Notes under the pieces: generated by a model
The model's input: only the letters and a program-made list of their open reading frames with translations
Told to the model about the DNA's origin: nothing
Database searches by the model: none
Translations under genes and position numbers: made by a program
Assembly: GCA_963770545.1 (NCBI GenBank)
Contig: CAVYQF010000031.1
Coordinates: 1 to 64,000, forward strand
Reading direction: 5' to 3'
Length of the DNA stretch: 64,000 bases
Origin: RYN-230 sp963770545
GTDB lineage: Bacteria > Actinomycetota > Actinomycetes > Streptosporangiales > Streptosporangiaceae
In this document: piece after piece, positions 17,311 through 25,555 of the stretch
How positions within the stretch are numbered: the stretch's first letter is position 1
How the letters are laid out: each line of letters opens with the position of its first letter

Positions 17311-17371
17311 GGAGACCAGTCTTCCCCGGCCGGGCGCCTGCATCTCTTCAATTGCTGAGAGTCATCCCGGC

Positions 17372-17490
17372 CGCACCAGACGAGGGCGCCGCCGTTCGGC
17401 GAACCAGCGCCCCACGAGGTTCATCCACGACGAGCTCGTGGGCGTGAAGTGCAGGTGGAACCGGGGATGGCGCAGCAGCCACTTCTTTAC
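17372..17490 (-). pseudogene. IS630-family transposase, C-terminal fragment
   Basis: The minus strand reads KKWLLRHPRFHLHFTPTSSS, then WMNLVGRWFAERRRPRL and a stop at 17372-17374. HLHFTPT.S.WLN..E.WF is the signature around the final Glu of IS630 transposases; here the catalytic Glu position is Gly (LVGRWF). Nothing else of the transposase remains. It abuts the end of the small gene at 17487. Confidence 0.75.
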
Positions 17491-17732
17491 TCGCCAGCGG
17501 CATACCGGAGCCGCTGATTCAGGTCCCCGAGCGCCTGACGCAGGTCACGCTGATCGTAGTCGGCAGCCAGCAAGCCCTGCTGCGCGAATCGTTCCGCGAT
17601 TTTGCCCGCGGTCTGATCGTCGAAGCTGCCAGCCCAGATCGCACCCTCAAGGACCGCCAGGATCCCGATCAGCACCCCCGCATCGCGGTGCTGCACCGGG
17701 TTCGGCACCGAAGCAGCCGGATCGGCCGTCAT
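17487..17732 (-). CDS. Conserved hypothetical small protein (81 residues)
   Basis: Starting MTADPAASVPNPVQHRDAGV, it continues LIGILAVLEGAIWAGSFDDQ and ends LRQALGDLNQRLRYAAGE. It is helical, acidic and without motifs. The clean composition and GGGG before the ATG suggest a real gene. An in-frame Met seven codons upstream is possible. The function is unknown. Confidence 0.55.
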   Translation of the reverse strand: MTADPAASVPNPVQHRDAGVLIGILAVLEGAIWAGSFDDQTAGKIAERFAQQGLLAADYDQRDLRQALGDLNQRLRYAAGE

Positions 17733-17850
17733 GACCCCAACCATGCCACGCACCGGGCCCCTCTGAAGCCCCGGGACACACTCGGGGCTGCCCCCGGATC
17801 GGTTGACTCCTTGCCTGTGAGGATTTGCTCCTCGCTGGAAGGACGTTCAC

Positions 17851-18042
17851 ATGCCGAAGGTGTTCCCCCTGGAGTTCCGCCGGGACGTGGTCGCGGTCGC
17901 CCGCAAGGGCGAGGCTCCGCTGTCGCAGATCGCGAAGGACTTCGGGATCTCCGAGTCGTGCCTGCACCGCTGGCGCAAGCTCGCCGACATTGATGACGGC
18001 GTCCGGCCCGGGACGACTAGTAGCGAGCCGGCGGAGCTGCGG
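17851..18042 (+). pseudogene. IS3-family OrfA (HTH) remnant
   Basis: MPKVFPLEFRRDVVAVARKG, then LSQIAKDFGISESCLHRWRK, is the helix-turn-helix of an IS3 OrfA and follows GGAAGGA. After about 60 codons (GTTSSEPAELRR) the sequence leaves the family: the leucine-zipper part and all of OrfB are missing. A GC-rich inverted repeat (AGCCCCG...CGGGGCT) near 17768-17789 may mark the old left end. Confidence 0.75.
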
Positions 18043-18390
18043 CGTCATCGTGCCCGGACGGATCGCCGACGTCGTGACCAGGGCACCGGGCGCCCGGCCG
18101 TGACCGGCGAGAGTGGCGGGCGGCGCGCGACAGCACAGCCGAGACGGATCCAATGCGCGCTATCAAGCGGTCCCGGCGCGTGGCCAGATCGCTCAAACCG
18201 AGCGCCGCACGGGCGGAATCTGCGCACCGGCGCATGCTCGCATCTAGGTCGTATTGAGGCAGATGACGGCTCATCCTGAACCAAACGGCGAGACCTTGGT
18301 ACGGCAGCCGCCAATTTGCTGACCAGGCAGGCGGCGGCCTGACGCGGTCCCGCAGCGGACTGCCCAGGCTGGTGAGAGGAAAGGAAGCCC
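18043..18390. other. Non-coding stretch after the IS3 remnant
   Basis: About 350 bases. A minus-strand frame (18274-18017) begins MSRHLPQYDLDASMRRCADS but lacks family support. GGTGAGAGGAAAGG at the right edge serves the DUF302 gene. Confidence 0.45.
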
Positions 18391-18927
18391 ATGGCCACCG
18401 AACATGTGCTTGAGGTGCCGGTTCGCCGGCACATCATCGAAAGCGAACAGCCGTTCGCAAGCGTTCTGGACGGCATCTTCGGCGGCATCAGCCGGCCTGA
18501 CATCGAGCCGCTGTTCACCGACCTTGAGGCAAGTACGTCATACGAGCAGTTCAGCTCCCTGGTCCAGCAGGCGCAGGGGAGCGCCGGGTTGATGCGGTTC
18601 TGGCAGCTGGACCTGGACGTCGTGCTGACACTTGATCCGCAGGCACGGCAGCAAGCCGGGCGCCGCCTGGTCCGCCTGATCGCGGGCAACCCCGTCACCA
18701 TGGGGCAGATGACCCGCCATGTGGCCGACGCTGGCTCATACGCGCCGGTCACCCTCCTCATTCAGGAACTACCGGATAGGGGAACCCGTGTCGCTTACGA
18801 CTCGGTCGCCAGCCAGATCGCTCCCTATCACGATGCGGCCGCCTCGGAGGTCGCCCAGCGGCTCGACACTAAGGTACTCAGACTCCTGCGTGAGGTGACC
18901 GGAGCGCCAGCATTCGGAGCTACCTGA
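18391..18927 (+). CDS. DUF302-domain protein
   Basis: A 178-residue cytosolic protein. The DUF302-like region is QELPDRGTRVAYDSVASQIA followed by a C-terminal helix EVAQRLDTKVLRLLREVTG. The N-terminal half begins VLEVPVRRHIIESEQPF, like the stress-associated DUF302 proteins of actinomycetes. No catalytic residues are evident. AGAGGAAAGG lies 9-10 bases upstream of the ATG. Confidence 0.75.
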   Translation: MATEHVLEVPVRRHIIESEQPFASVLDGIFGGISRPDIEPLFTDLEASTSYEQFSSLVQQAQGSAGLMRFWQLDLDVVLTLDPQARQQAGRRLVRLIAGNPVTMGQMTRHVADAGSYAPVTLLIQELPDRGTRVAYDSVASQIAPYHDAAASEVAQRLDTKVLRLLREVTGAPAFGAT

Positions 18928-18933
18928 ACCACG

Positions 18934-19047
18934 GCGCTGCTGTCCGCCTCCCACCACCCCGGCTCGGGTCTCGGCCGCGCGATCGTGCGCGGGATCGCTG
19001 ACACGGACGACGGAACCGTCGAAGCAGTTCCGCTTCAGCAAGGGTAA
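18934..19047 (+). pseudogene. Histidine kinase ATPase-domain remnant
   Basis: The frame reads HHPGSGLGRAIVRGIADTDD, then GTVEAVPLQQG-stop (TAA at 19045-19047). GSGLGLAIVRAIAD.H.GT is the G2 box that ends histidine kinase ATP-binding domains. Only this box remains, so it is a scrap of a former sensor kinase. Confidence 0.7.
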
Positions 19048-19159
19048 ATTCCGCATCAGCGGACCGGAGATCGCCGTCGATCCGCCCCCCTGAAGTCCCG
19101 CCGCACTCCCGCATCGCTGGCCGGCACGGACGCCGTCAGGACGGCCCCGGACAGGACGG

Positions 19160-19753
19160 TCAGGTGGAGCTGTCGGTGCATGAGGGCCAGTGGTCTGCTG
19201 CCCAATCTGGCCAGCCCGGCCATCCCGCTGGCGGACCGGGGATTTCACCGCTGCCGAGTTCGGCGGCGTCAGGTACCTGGAATTGTTTCCGCCATTGGTC
19301 TACGTCGGCCTCGTTCATCGGGAACGTCTCGTGCGGTGCGGTTGCCTGGCGGTGCGCGATCCAGGCGAGCTGGACGTCCTTGTCCACGGGCAGGTAGATC
19401 ACCTGGCAGGATGCCCCGGCTGATCGCGCCAGCCAGCGCAGTGCCGACCGTTCATCGCGGCCCCAGAGCCCGTAGTCGAGCACGACGCTGGTCCCCAGCC
19501 GCAGCGCCCGCAGGGCGATCGAAATAAGCCGCCCTTCCAGCACGAAGCGCTTGCCGTCGGCCATCGACTCGCCGAAGAGCGGGATCATCCACTGATCCGG
19601 AGTCAGCCGCAGTGCCCGATTCGCCACGGCGAGTTCTTTGGCCCGGGTGGTTTTCCCGGACCCGGGGAGCCCGACCATCAGGAGCATTGTGGCGGCGCAT
19701 GGGTCCTGGGCCGGTTCATTGCACTGGGAATCGGATCGCTGCGACTGAGACAT
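19160..19753 (-). CDS. P-loop kinase-like ATP-binding protein
   Basis: A 197-residue protein. Walker A is MLLMVGLPGSGKTTRAKELA (about 23-42), with LTPDQWMIPLF, a downstream LRLGTSVVLDYGLWGRDERS (Walker B-like, Asp) and CQVIYLPVDKDVQLAWIAHR (lid Arg). This is the zeta-toxin/AAA_33 type that phosphorylates small molecules; the substrate is unknown. The start at 19753 has CAGGAG 5 bases before it. A later Met just before the P-loop would remove 22 polar residues. Confidence 0.8.
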   Translation of the reverse strand: MSQSQRSDSQCNEPAQDPCAATMLLMVGLPGSGKTTRAKELAVANRALRLTPDQWMIPLFGESMADGKRFVLEGRLISIALRALRLGTSVVLDYGLWGRDERSALRWLARSAGASCQVIYLPVDKDVQLAWIAHRQATAPHETFPMNEADVDQWRKQFQVPDAAELGSGEIPGPPAGWPGWPDWAADHWPSCTDSST

Positions 19754-19870
19754 GGCTCTCCTGATCAGGCAGGACGGCCCGGCAGCGTAGGAACATGCAA
19801 GTGGCTGCCGGCAGGGCACTGATCCGGCGGTACGCCCTGGCACTGACCCCGGCAGGGGTAGGCAATGAGG

Positions 19871-19911
19871 CCGCAGTTACGGCAACTGCGGTACCGCCGC
19901 TAAGCGGCGGT
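19871..19911. repeat. Two adjacent perfect hairpins
   Basis: CCGCAGTT-ACGGC-AACTGCGG (19871-19891) is followed at once by ACCGCCGCT-A-AGCGGCGGT (19893-19911). The region between the kinase gene and the IS has no gene. Tandem hairpins like these can be REP-like elements or terminators. Confidence 0.5.
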
Positions 19912-20050
19912 CCGGGTGAGCATGACAGCGAAGCAACCCATGCCCTCACCATAGCCAACAGCGGCGGAGCCGGCGGCCGGAACCCGTCGAGGGCGCTTCA
20001 CGTTGCTTCCGGCGATGGCCGGGTCACTCTCGACTGAACCGGCCGAGAGT

Positions 20051-21056
20051 GAAGTGATCTCAGCGAATTTCATGTGATGTAGCCGTGTTCGAAATGGGTG
20101 AGGACGAGGGCGGCGCGGGTGATGCCGCCGATTTTGCCTGGGCTGGCGGTGATGTGCTGGAGGGTGCGCCATCGCTGGTTGAGCAGGGCGAACCCGCGTT
20201 CGCCCAGGCAGCGCAGCGAGCGCTGGAGGGCGTTGCGGGTGCGGGTACCGATATCCAGTTCCTGTCCGTCTGCGGGTTGTTTGACGGGCATGTGGATGCC
20301 GATTCCGGCGCCGTCGTAGCCGGGGTCGGCCAAAGTGGGCAATCCGGTGGCGGCGGCGCGGTAGAGGGCGGGCAGGGCGAGGGCGCGGGCGGCGGTGATG
20401 TCGTGCACCGAGCCGGGCTCCACCTCCGACACCCACAGCGGGAACCCATCGGGGGCGAGCACCGCCTGGACGTTGCCGCCGTGGGAATGGGCTTTGCCGG
20501 AGTACCACAGGTCGATGACCTGGCCTTTCACGCTGACAGCCGGCTCTTTGCACCGGTCAGCCGGGATGATCTTCCCGTCCAGGATCACATGGGAGAATCC
20601 GGTGTCCTTGGCGCGTTCCAGCGCTTGGCGCAGGTCAGGTGCCTGTTCGGCGAGAAGCTCGATAACCTCATCCAGGTACCGGCAGGCGGTGGCCCGGGAG
20701 ATGCCGTGATCACGGGCCAGCGCGCCGGGGCTGGTGCGGTCGCGGAACCAGCGCAGCGCCAGCACCGCTTCCCAGAAGCAGGTCAGCGCCCGGCTGCCCG
20801 CCGGCGTGCCGCGGCGGCGCCGCTCAGCGGCCAGCAACTTCGCAACGAACTGGACCAGTTCCCTGGGGACGTCAAGCGTGGCACGATAGGCGATCACGTG
20901 GAGCCTTCCGGAGAAGAAGATCTTGTGGTGAGACCTCTTCTAGTGGGGCTCCACGTCCATGTTCAGCCAGCCCGGTTCCTCCGCGTGTCTGCCCGGACGT
21001 GCACGCTTGCGAAGATAAAGCCCGACTGCCCGAATCTATTTCGCTGAGATCACCTC
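20051..21056. mobile_element. Complete IS5-type insertion sequence, 1006 bp
   Basis: The left end GAAGTGATCTCAGCGAATTT and the right end (minus strand) GAGGTGATCTCAGCGAAATA are imperfect inverted repeats. Both flanks carry the same three bases AGT (20048-20050 and 21057-21059), a 3-bp target duplication as expected for the ISL2/IS1031 subgroups of IS5. The single transposase gene is on the minus strand. Intact ends, duplication and frame mean it may still be active. A solo end of the same type is at 9134-9158. Confidence 0.9.
20070..20897 (-). CDS. IS5-family (ISL2-like) transposase
   Basis: A 275-residue DDE transposase. Residues 1-90 hold an HTH (PGALARDHGISRATACRYLD). The catalytic core has FSHVILDGKIIPADR (Asp), TLADPGYDGAGIGIHMP (Asp) and GERGFALLNQRWRTLQHI (Glu). 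It fills the element from near the right end to within 20 bases of the left end. The frame is intact. Confidence 0.92.
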   Translation of the reverse strand: MIAYRATLDVPRELVQFVAKLLAAERRRRGTPAGSRALTCFWEAVLALRWFRDRTSPGALARDHGISRATACRYLDEVIELLAEQAPDLRQALERAKDTGFSHVILDGKIIPADRCKEPAVSVKGQVIDLWYSGKAHSHGGNVQAVLAPDGFPLWVSEVEPGSVHDITAARALALPALYRAAATGLPTLADPGYDGAGIGIHMPVKQPADGQELDIGTRTRNALQRSLRCLGERGFALLNQRWRTLQHITASPGKIGGITRAALVLTHFEHGYIT

Positions 21057-21075
21057 AGTCACCCGGCTTCTCGCA

Positions 21076-22314
21076 CTATTTGCGCAGCGGCCTGAAGCCC
21101 GCGCGAACCTCTTCTGAAAAAAGCTGCGGCTGCTCCCAGGCCGCGAAGTGGCCGCCTTCGCTGGCCTCGTTAAAGTAGATGAGGTTGTGGTACGCCTGCG
21201 CCGTCCAGCTCCGCGGGGCCTGATAGTTCTCGCCGGGAAAGACGCTCACGGCAGCTGGGACGGAGACGCCGACGGCGTTGTAAAGGCTGAGCTTATTTTC
21301 CCAGTAGAGGCGAGCCGAAGAAACCGCCGTGCTTGTCACCCAGTAAAGCGTGATGTTGTCCAGGACGTCGTCTCGGGTCAGATCGCCTGCGGGATGTCCG
21401 TGGCTCGTGTGCCCGAGCACGGCCGAGGTGACCGGTGCCGCCGGCTGGCCCCAGCCGTCGCCGTGGTCAAGAAGCCAGGCGGCCAGGCCGACGGGTGAGT
21501 CCGCCAATCCGTACAGCGTTTGCGGCCGTGTCCCCATGAAGCTGGCGTAGGCGCGTCGCCTCGTATACAAGGTGGTCAGCTGCTTGTACGCGCGTCTTTC
21601 GTCGGCTGAGAGCCCAGATGGCGGCGGGTCGCCGGCCTGGAGCGCCTGGGCCACGTCGGGCGGAACCGTGCCGGGGAAGTTGACGTGAATGCCGAGCAAC
21701 TCCGGAGGCGCCTGTTGCGCCATCACGTTCGTGATGGCCCCGCCCCAGTCGCCGCCCTGGGCCACGAATTGCGCGTATCCCAGGCGCTTCATCAGTACTA
21801 CCCAGGCCCGTGCTATGTGGGCGGGATCCCAGCCGGTAGCGGCCGGCTTGCCCGAGAACCCGTAGCCCGGCATGGACGGGATCACCAGGTGGAAAGCGTC
21901 CGACGCGCTCGCGCCGTGGGCCGTGGGATTGGTGAGCGGGCCGATAATCTTGAGCTGCTCGATGACCGATCCGGGCCACCCGTGCGTGACGATGAGCGGC
22001 AACGCATTGTCATGGCCCGAGCGCACGTGAATGAAATGGATGCTGAGCCCGTCGATCTCGGTGATGAACTGCGGCAGGGCGTTCAGTTTCGTCTCGCACC
22101 TGCGCCAATCATAATCTGTGGCCCAATAGCGTGCGAGTTCCTGGATCATCGCGAGGGGCACGCCTTGCGAATCGTCGGTGACCGTTTCCCGCTCGGGCCA
22201 CTTTGCCGTGTTTATGCGCCTGCGCAGATCGGTAAGCTCTGCTTCCGGGACATTCACGTGAAACGGATAAACGGCGTCCTTATCGCTGCTCGGCTGCTGT
22301 GCACCTTCGGTCAT
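21076..22314 (-). CDS. Epoxide hydrolase (alpha/beta hydrolase family)
   Basis: A 412-residue protein with the EHN N-terminal domain (AVYPFHVNVPEAELTDLRRR, about 14-120) and an alpha/beta hydrolase core. IVTHGWPGSVIEQLKII holds the oxyanion HGWPGS. VAQGGDWGGAITN carries the nucleophile Asp of GGDWGG, and the C-terminal SEGGHFAAWEQP the catalytic His. Cap Tyr residues are likely in the YTRRRAYASF stretch. It should open epoxides to diols in the cytosol. The IS5 copy lies 20 bases beyond its stop codon. Upstream on the same strand is a fragment of another hydrolase. Confidence 0.92.
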   Translation of the reverse strand: MTEGAQQPSSDKDAVYPFHVNVPEAELTDLRRRINTAKWPERETVTDDSQGVPLAMIQELARYWATDYDWRRCETKLNALPQFITEIDGLSIHFIHVRSGHDNALPLIVTHGWPGSVIEQLKIIGPLTNPTAHGASASDAFHLVIPSMPGYGFSGKPAATGWDPAHIARAWVVLMKRLGYAQFVAQGGDWGGAITNVMAQQAPPELLGIHVNFPGTVPPDVAQALQAGDPPPSGLSADERRAYKQLTTLYTRRRAYASFMGTRPQTLYGLADSPVGLAAWLLDHGDGWGQPAAPVTSAVLGHTSHGHPAGDLTRDDVLDNITLYWVTSTAVSSARLYWENKLSLYNAVGVSVPAAVSVFPGENYQAPRSWTAQAYHNLIYFNEASEGGHFAAWEQPQLFSEEVRAGFRPLRK

Positions 22315-22359
22315 AGCCTGGAACCTCCTGCTAGCCGGTGATGACCTGCGGGCAAGCGG

Positions 22360-22542
22360 TCACGGCGCGCCCATCTGAACATTTCCGGCCGGGTGCGGGA
22401 CGAGGACCTGCGCGCGAGACCGCTGCGCGGTCAGCGTGCCCAGTATCTCCTGGGGAGCCGCCTGGAGACAGCAGTGGCCGCAGCCGGGGATGACCGTGTT
22501 CTGCACGTCGTCCGCGATCTGGCTGCTGGGCTGGTCCGCCAA
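22360..22542 (-). pseudogene. Alpha/beta hydrolase C-terminal fragment
   Basis: QIADDVQNTVIPGCGHCCLQ, then AAPQEILGTLTAQ, matches the end of alpha/beta hydrolases with the catalytic His in PGCGH. The N-terminal 80 percent is missing and the frame runs on into unrelated codons. It sits just upstream of the intact epoxide hydrolase. Confidence 0.65.
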
Positions 22543-22640
22543 GGCCTACTGAGGCGGGACGTTGTGGTTGCAGGCGAACAGATTGCCGGGGCCGGCCGGG
22601 GCCAGACCGTACTTCCGCAGGAGAATCCTCGCTATCTGGA

Positions 22641-23282
22641 TTACGCGCGGGCCCCAGTGCGGCGGTTGGCTGCGTGGCGTCTGGGGACAGCGATGAGGAG
22701 CACGCCTGCGGCCAGCACGAGGATCCCGCCGGCCAGCAGGCCAGCAGTGATCCAGGGCAGTGAGGGCAGCGCCGCCGCGACGCCGATGCGTACCGCGACC
22801 GGCCGTGAGCCGTCGGCGTTCATGACCACCACCGTCCAGTTGCCAGCGCGGTCCGGCCAGGTCAGGATCTGGGTGCCAGGCCCGGCCGCCTGGGCGGCCC
22901 AGATGCCGGCCCGGGCGGGCGTGGTCGCGGGAGCGCCGCCACGGTGCGTGGTGTAGGTGGCATGGTGACGGGTAATGCCGCGGACGGTGTCGTAGCCGAC
23001 CCGGGCGAGGTAGCGGCTGGCCGAGTCGGCCGGGGCGAGCCCCGCGAACACCGGGTCCGCGCCGTGCGCCGGTGTAACGCGGATCCGGACCGGGCCCAGC
23101 ATCGCCGCCGGCAGGCCACCGGCCGCCCCGTACGGATTCGCCGTGCTGCTGGCCACCGCGTAACCGTTGCTGCGGTAACTCCAGGTGCCCAGATCGAGGA
23201 CACCGCCGTGCCGCTGGATCGTGCAGGCCCGCACGGCCACACCGCCCGCGCCCAGCAGTCCGAGCGAGTACAAGACCAGCAC
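22641..23282 (-). CDS. Membrane-anchored hypothetical protein, probable 5' frameshift
   Basis: 213 residues from the GTG at 23282. An N-terminal membrane helix (LVLYSLGLLGAGGVAV) is followed by an extracytoplasmic domain (YLARVGYDTVRGITRHHATY, WTVVVMNADGSRPVAVRIGV), a second helix (ITAGLLAGGILVLAAGVLLI) and a basic tail. This layout is common in actinomycete proteins of unknown function. The strong ribosome binding site and ATG (GGTGGAGGAATTGACCATG, ATG at 23391) are in another frame, while GGSGGPPARIVSAVVG just upstream is in this frame. A single indel near 23330-23380 probably separates start and body. Confidence 0.6.
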   Translation of the reverse strand: MLVLYSLGLLGAGGVAVRACTIQRHGGVLDLGTWSYRSNGYAVASSTANPYGAAGGLPAAMLGPVRIRVTPAHGADPVFAGLAPADSASRYLARVGYDTVRGITRHHATYTTHRGGAPATTPARAGIWAAQAAGPGTQILTWPDRAGNWTVVVMNADGSRPVAVRIGVAAALPSLPWITAGLLAGGILVLAAGVLLIAVPRRHAANRRTGARA

Positions 23283-23454
23283 CGTGCCTACGACCGCAGA
23301 TACGATCCGGGCCGGGGGTCCACCCGACCCTCCGGCCGGGGTCGGCCACGAAGTGACGAGAACCGGTGACTGTCATGGTCAATTCCTCCACCAGGTCGGC
23401 ATGTCTGTCACCGGCACGCTATGAGCGAACCCCCGGTCGGGCCGTCACCCAAAG

Positions 23455-23805
23455 GTGCGCCCTGAGGTGGAATCTTTCGCCGCGGCGCTTTGGCGCCGCG
23501 GCGCCATCCCGGTGGTGCCGGGACTGGCCGGGGAGTACGTGACCGGCGCCACAGCGGAACAGTGCATCACCCAGAACGTCATGGAGCGCGCTGGGCTCCG
23601 GGACACCGAGCTTCCGTCCGGACCGCATATCAACGGGCCGCATTCGCAGAACTACGGGGCCTGGTTCGGCATGATCGACCCGCCGCACGACTCCACCGTC
23701 TATGACATGTCCTGGGTCGACTACGGCCTGCGGCTGCACCGGATGAAGGTTCCCGGCCGCAGCACCATCCCATCGACGACGCGCTTTCGGCTCTTTACCA
23801 GTTGA
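23455..23805 (+). pseudogene. Serine beta-lactamase/DD-peptidase family fragment
   Basis: The middle of a class C beta-lactamase-like hydrolase remains: GEYVTGATAEQCITQNVMER, AGLRDTELPSGPHINGPHSQ, then FGMIDPPHDSTVYDMSWVD. The SxxK region before it and the KTG part after it are absent, and the flanking codons are unrelated. Intact members act in the periplasm or extracellular space on beta-lactams or peptides. Confidence 0.7.
23478..23503. terminator. GC-rich hairpin
   Basis: CGCCGCGGCGC-TTTG-GCGCCGCGGCG, an 11-bp perfect stem. It precedes the beta-lactamase-like fragment and may be a terminator or a scar. Confidence 0.45.
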
Positions 23806-24334
23806 CGCGGGGAGGGATCAGCTGAGGCCAGGAAAGTATCGCGTCTACCACCTGGTTGAGGGGCTGCCTGGCGTCGATGGGGATCGCCCCGAAGGCGCGC
23901 AAGCGGTCCTGCAGTTCCGGCAGCTTGCGGCGTAGGTACTCGCGGGTGTCGCCGATCCGGCCCCAGTCGTTGTCCTGGCGCGCATCCAGCCGGGCCAGCA
24001 TGGTGGGCTCGTCAATCTCCAGCAGGAACACGTGAGTGAAGCGGTCGGCCATCTCCAGCTCGTTATCCGCGCCGCCGCAGACATACAGCGTCGCTGGTGC
24101 TGCGGCCCGGATCAGTTCGTCCAGGCGGGCCGGATTCCAGGCCCAGCTATGCCGGGCCAGCCAGGCGGAGTCCGGCTCGGCTGGCTCTTCCACCACGGCG
24201 CCGGAACGGTCAACGGATCGCGCCAGCAACGGGTCGTCATCGGAATCGATGCAGGCCAGGCCCTGACGGGCCAGCACGGCGGCGATCGTGGTCTTCCCGG
24301 CGCCGGAACAGCCTGTGATCTGGATAGCGCTCAT
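23795..24334 (-). CDS. Small P-loop nucleotide kinase-like protein
   Basis: A 179-residue protein. MSAIQITGCSGAGKTTIAAV (Walker A, residues 8-16) is followed by LACIDSDDDPLLARSV (acidic switch), HVFLLEIDEPTMLARLDARQ (Walker B/lid region) and WGRIGDTREYLRRKLPELQD. It resembles shikimate/adenylate-kinase-like proteins that phosphorylate small molecules. The substrate is not recognisable. It partly overlaps the open frame of the beta-lactamase fragment on the other strand. Confidence 0.75.
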   Translation of the reverse strand: MSAIQITGCSGAGKTTIAAVLARQGLACIDSDDDPLLARSVDRSGAVVEEPAEPDSAWLARHSWAWNPARLDELIRAAAPATLYVCGGADNELEMADRFTHVFLLEIDEPTMLARLDARQDNDWGRIGDTREYLRRKLPELQDRLRAFGAIPIDARQPLNQVVDAILSWPQLIPPRVNW

Positions 24335-24557
24335 CGGTGTCTATGGTCGGCCAGCTCTGATAGCGGCGCAAACGAGTTTGAGATCCCGCGGACGCGGGCG
24401 ACCGAGGTAGCGAGAGAGCTGTGCATTTCCTCCCGGGGACTGGTCGCGTTCTTGCGCACCGTGACACTGTGACACTGTGGCACCGAGGCCAGGCGCGGGC
24501 CTCCGTTCGTTATTGCCATTGTGGGTTCACTAACCGCACGAGCTCGTGGGAGCACGA

Positions 24558-25115
24558 ATGAGACAGGTAAGCCCAGCGAGGAGGGGCCCGGCGTCCGTAG
24601 ACCGGTACCTGCTGCCGTCCGAGCGGTCGTGTATCACGGTCCGCATGCATCCGGCCGTGCTGGCCGGGCCTTTCATAGCGGCCTCGGGCGGGCTGGTGGC
24701 GGCCAGGGAACTGGCCCGCCGCTCAGGGCGCCCGGACATCGTCTGGGGCGCGTACCTGCTTCTCCTGCTGGACTTCTCTCGTCGGGTGGCAGGCTGGCCG
24801 GTCACGTACTTCGTCGTGACCAATGAACGGATGCTGCTTATCCGTGGGTCGCTTTCACGCACGGTCGCGACGATGCCATTGGAAAAGGCGACGGATCTCA
24901 CGCTTCAGCGCACAATTCTGGGCCGCTTGCTTGGCTACGGCTCGCTCAGCGTCGTCTCCCCAGCCCGGCGCCAGGCGTTCCGCAAGGTCAGGCACCTCCC
25001 CTACCCGGAGCAGCTTTACCTTGAGGTAGCGGGCCTGCTCTCGCCGCACCAGGCGGCCAGGCCCGAGGAGGAAGAAGGCGCCTCGTCCGGCCTGGATCCC
25101 GATCCTGGATTCTGA
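24558..25115 (+). CDS. PH-domain (bPH2) membrane protein
   Basis: 185 residues. A membrane stretch (LAGPFIAASGGLVAARELA and IVWGAYLLLLLDFSRRVAG) is followed by a bacterial PH domain: TYFVVTNERMLLIRGSLSRT, VATMPLEKATDLTLQRTILG and LGYGSLSVVSPA. These YdbS-like proteins sit in the membrane with unknown ligands. The acidic tail EEEEG suggests disorder. ATG at 24558 with GGGAG upstream. Confidence 0.8.
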   Translation: MRQVSPARRGPASVDRYLLPSERSCITVRMHPAVLAGPFIAASGGLVAARELARRSGRPDIVWGAYLLLLLDFSRRVAGWPVTYFVVTNERMLLIRGSLSRTVATMPLEKATDLTLQRTILGRLLGYGSLSVVSPARRQAFRKVRHLPYPEQLYLEVAGLLSPHQAARPEEEEGASSGLDPDPGF

Positions 25116-25215
25116 CCTCGCCGCCGCGCGCCCCTCACGCTGCACGTTCCCGGGTTGACGGTCGCCGGCGTTCACACCAGGCTTAGGACGACAGTCATCT
25201 CTAAGGAGCGGTCGC

Positions 25216-25539
25216 ATGATCCTGATCAACATCAAGATACCGATCCGGCCCGACAAGATGGATGAGTGGCTGGCGCTGGCCGATTCCTACGCCAGGGACG
25301 TCAACTCCGAGGACGGCTGCCTGTTCTTCCAGTTCGCCCGGAGCCTTACCGATGAGCACGAGTTCATCTGCATTGAGGGCTTCAAGGACGCCGAGGCGGG
25401 CGCCACCCACGTCAAGCAGCCGTACGTGAAGGCGTTCTTCGACACCGCGCCCGGCCTGGTGTCCGCACAGCCGCAGATCATCTACATCGACACGCCGCAT
25501 GAGGGTTTCGGTCCGATGGGCGAGATCCAGCCCCGCTGA
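25216..25539 (+). CDS. Antibiotic biosynthesis monooxygenase (ABM) domain protein
   Basis: A 107-residue single ABM domain: MILINIKIPIRPDKMDEWLA, ARDVNSEDGCLFFQFARSL, EFICIEGFKDAEAGATHVKQ and YVKAFF. These dimeric, YgiN-like proteins act as cofactor-free quinol monooxygenases or heme-handling enzymes. AAGGAG lies 8 bases before the ATG. It is monocistronic. Confidence 0.88.
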   Translation: MILINIKIPIRPDKMDEWLALADSYARDVNSEDGCLFFQFARSLTDEHEFICIEGFKDAEAGATHVKQPYVKAFFDTAPGLVSAQPQIIYIDTPHEGFGPMGEIQPR

Positions 25540-25555
25540 CTGATCCGGTAGTGGG

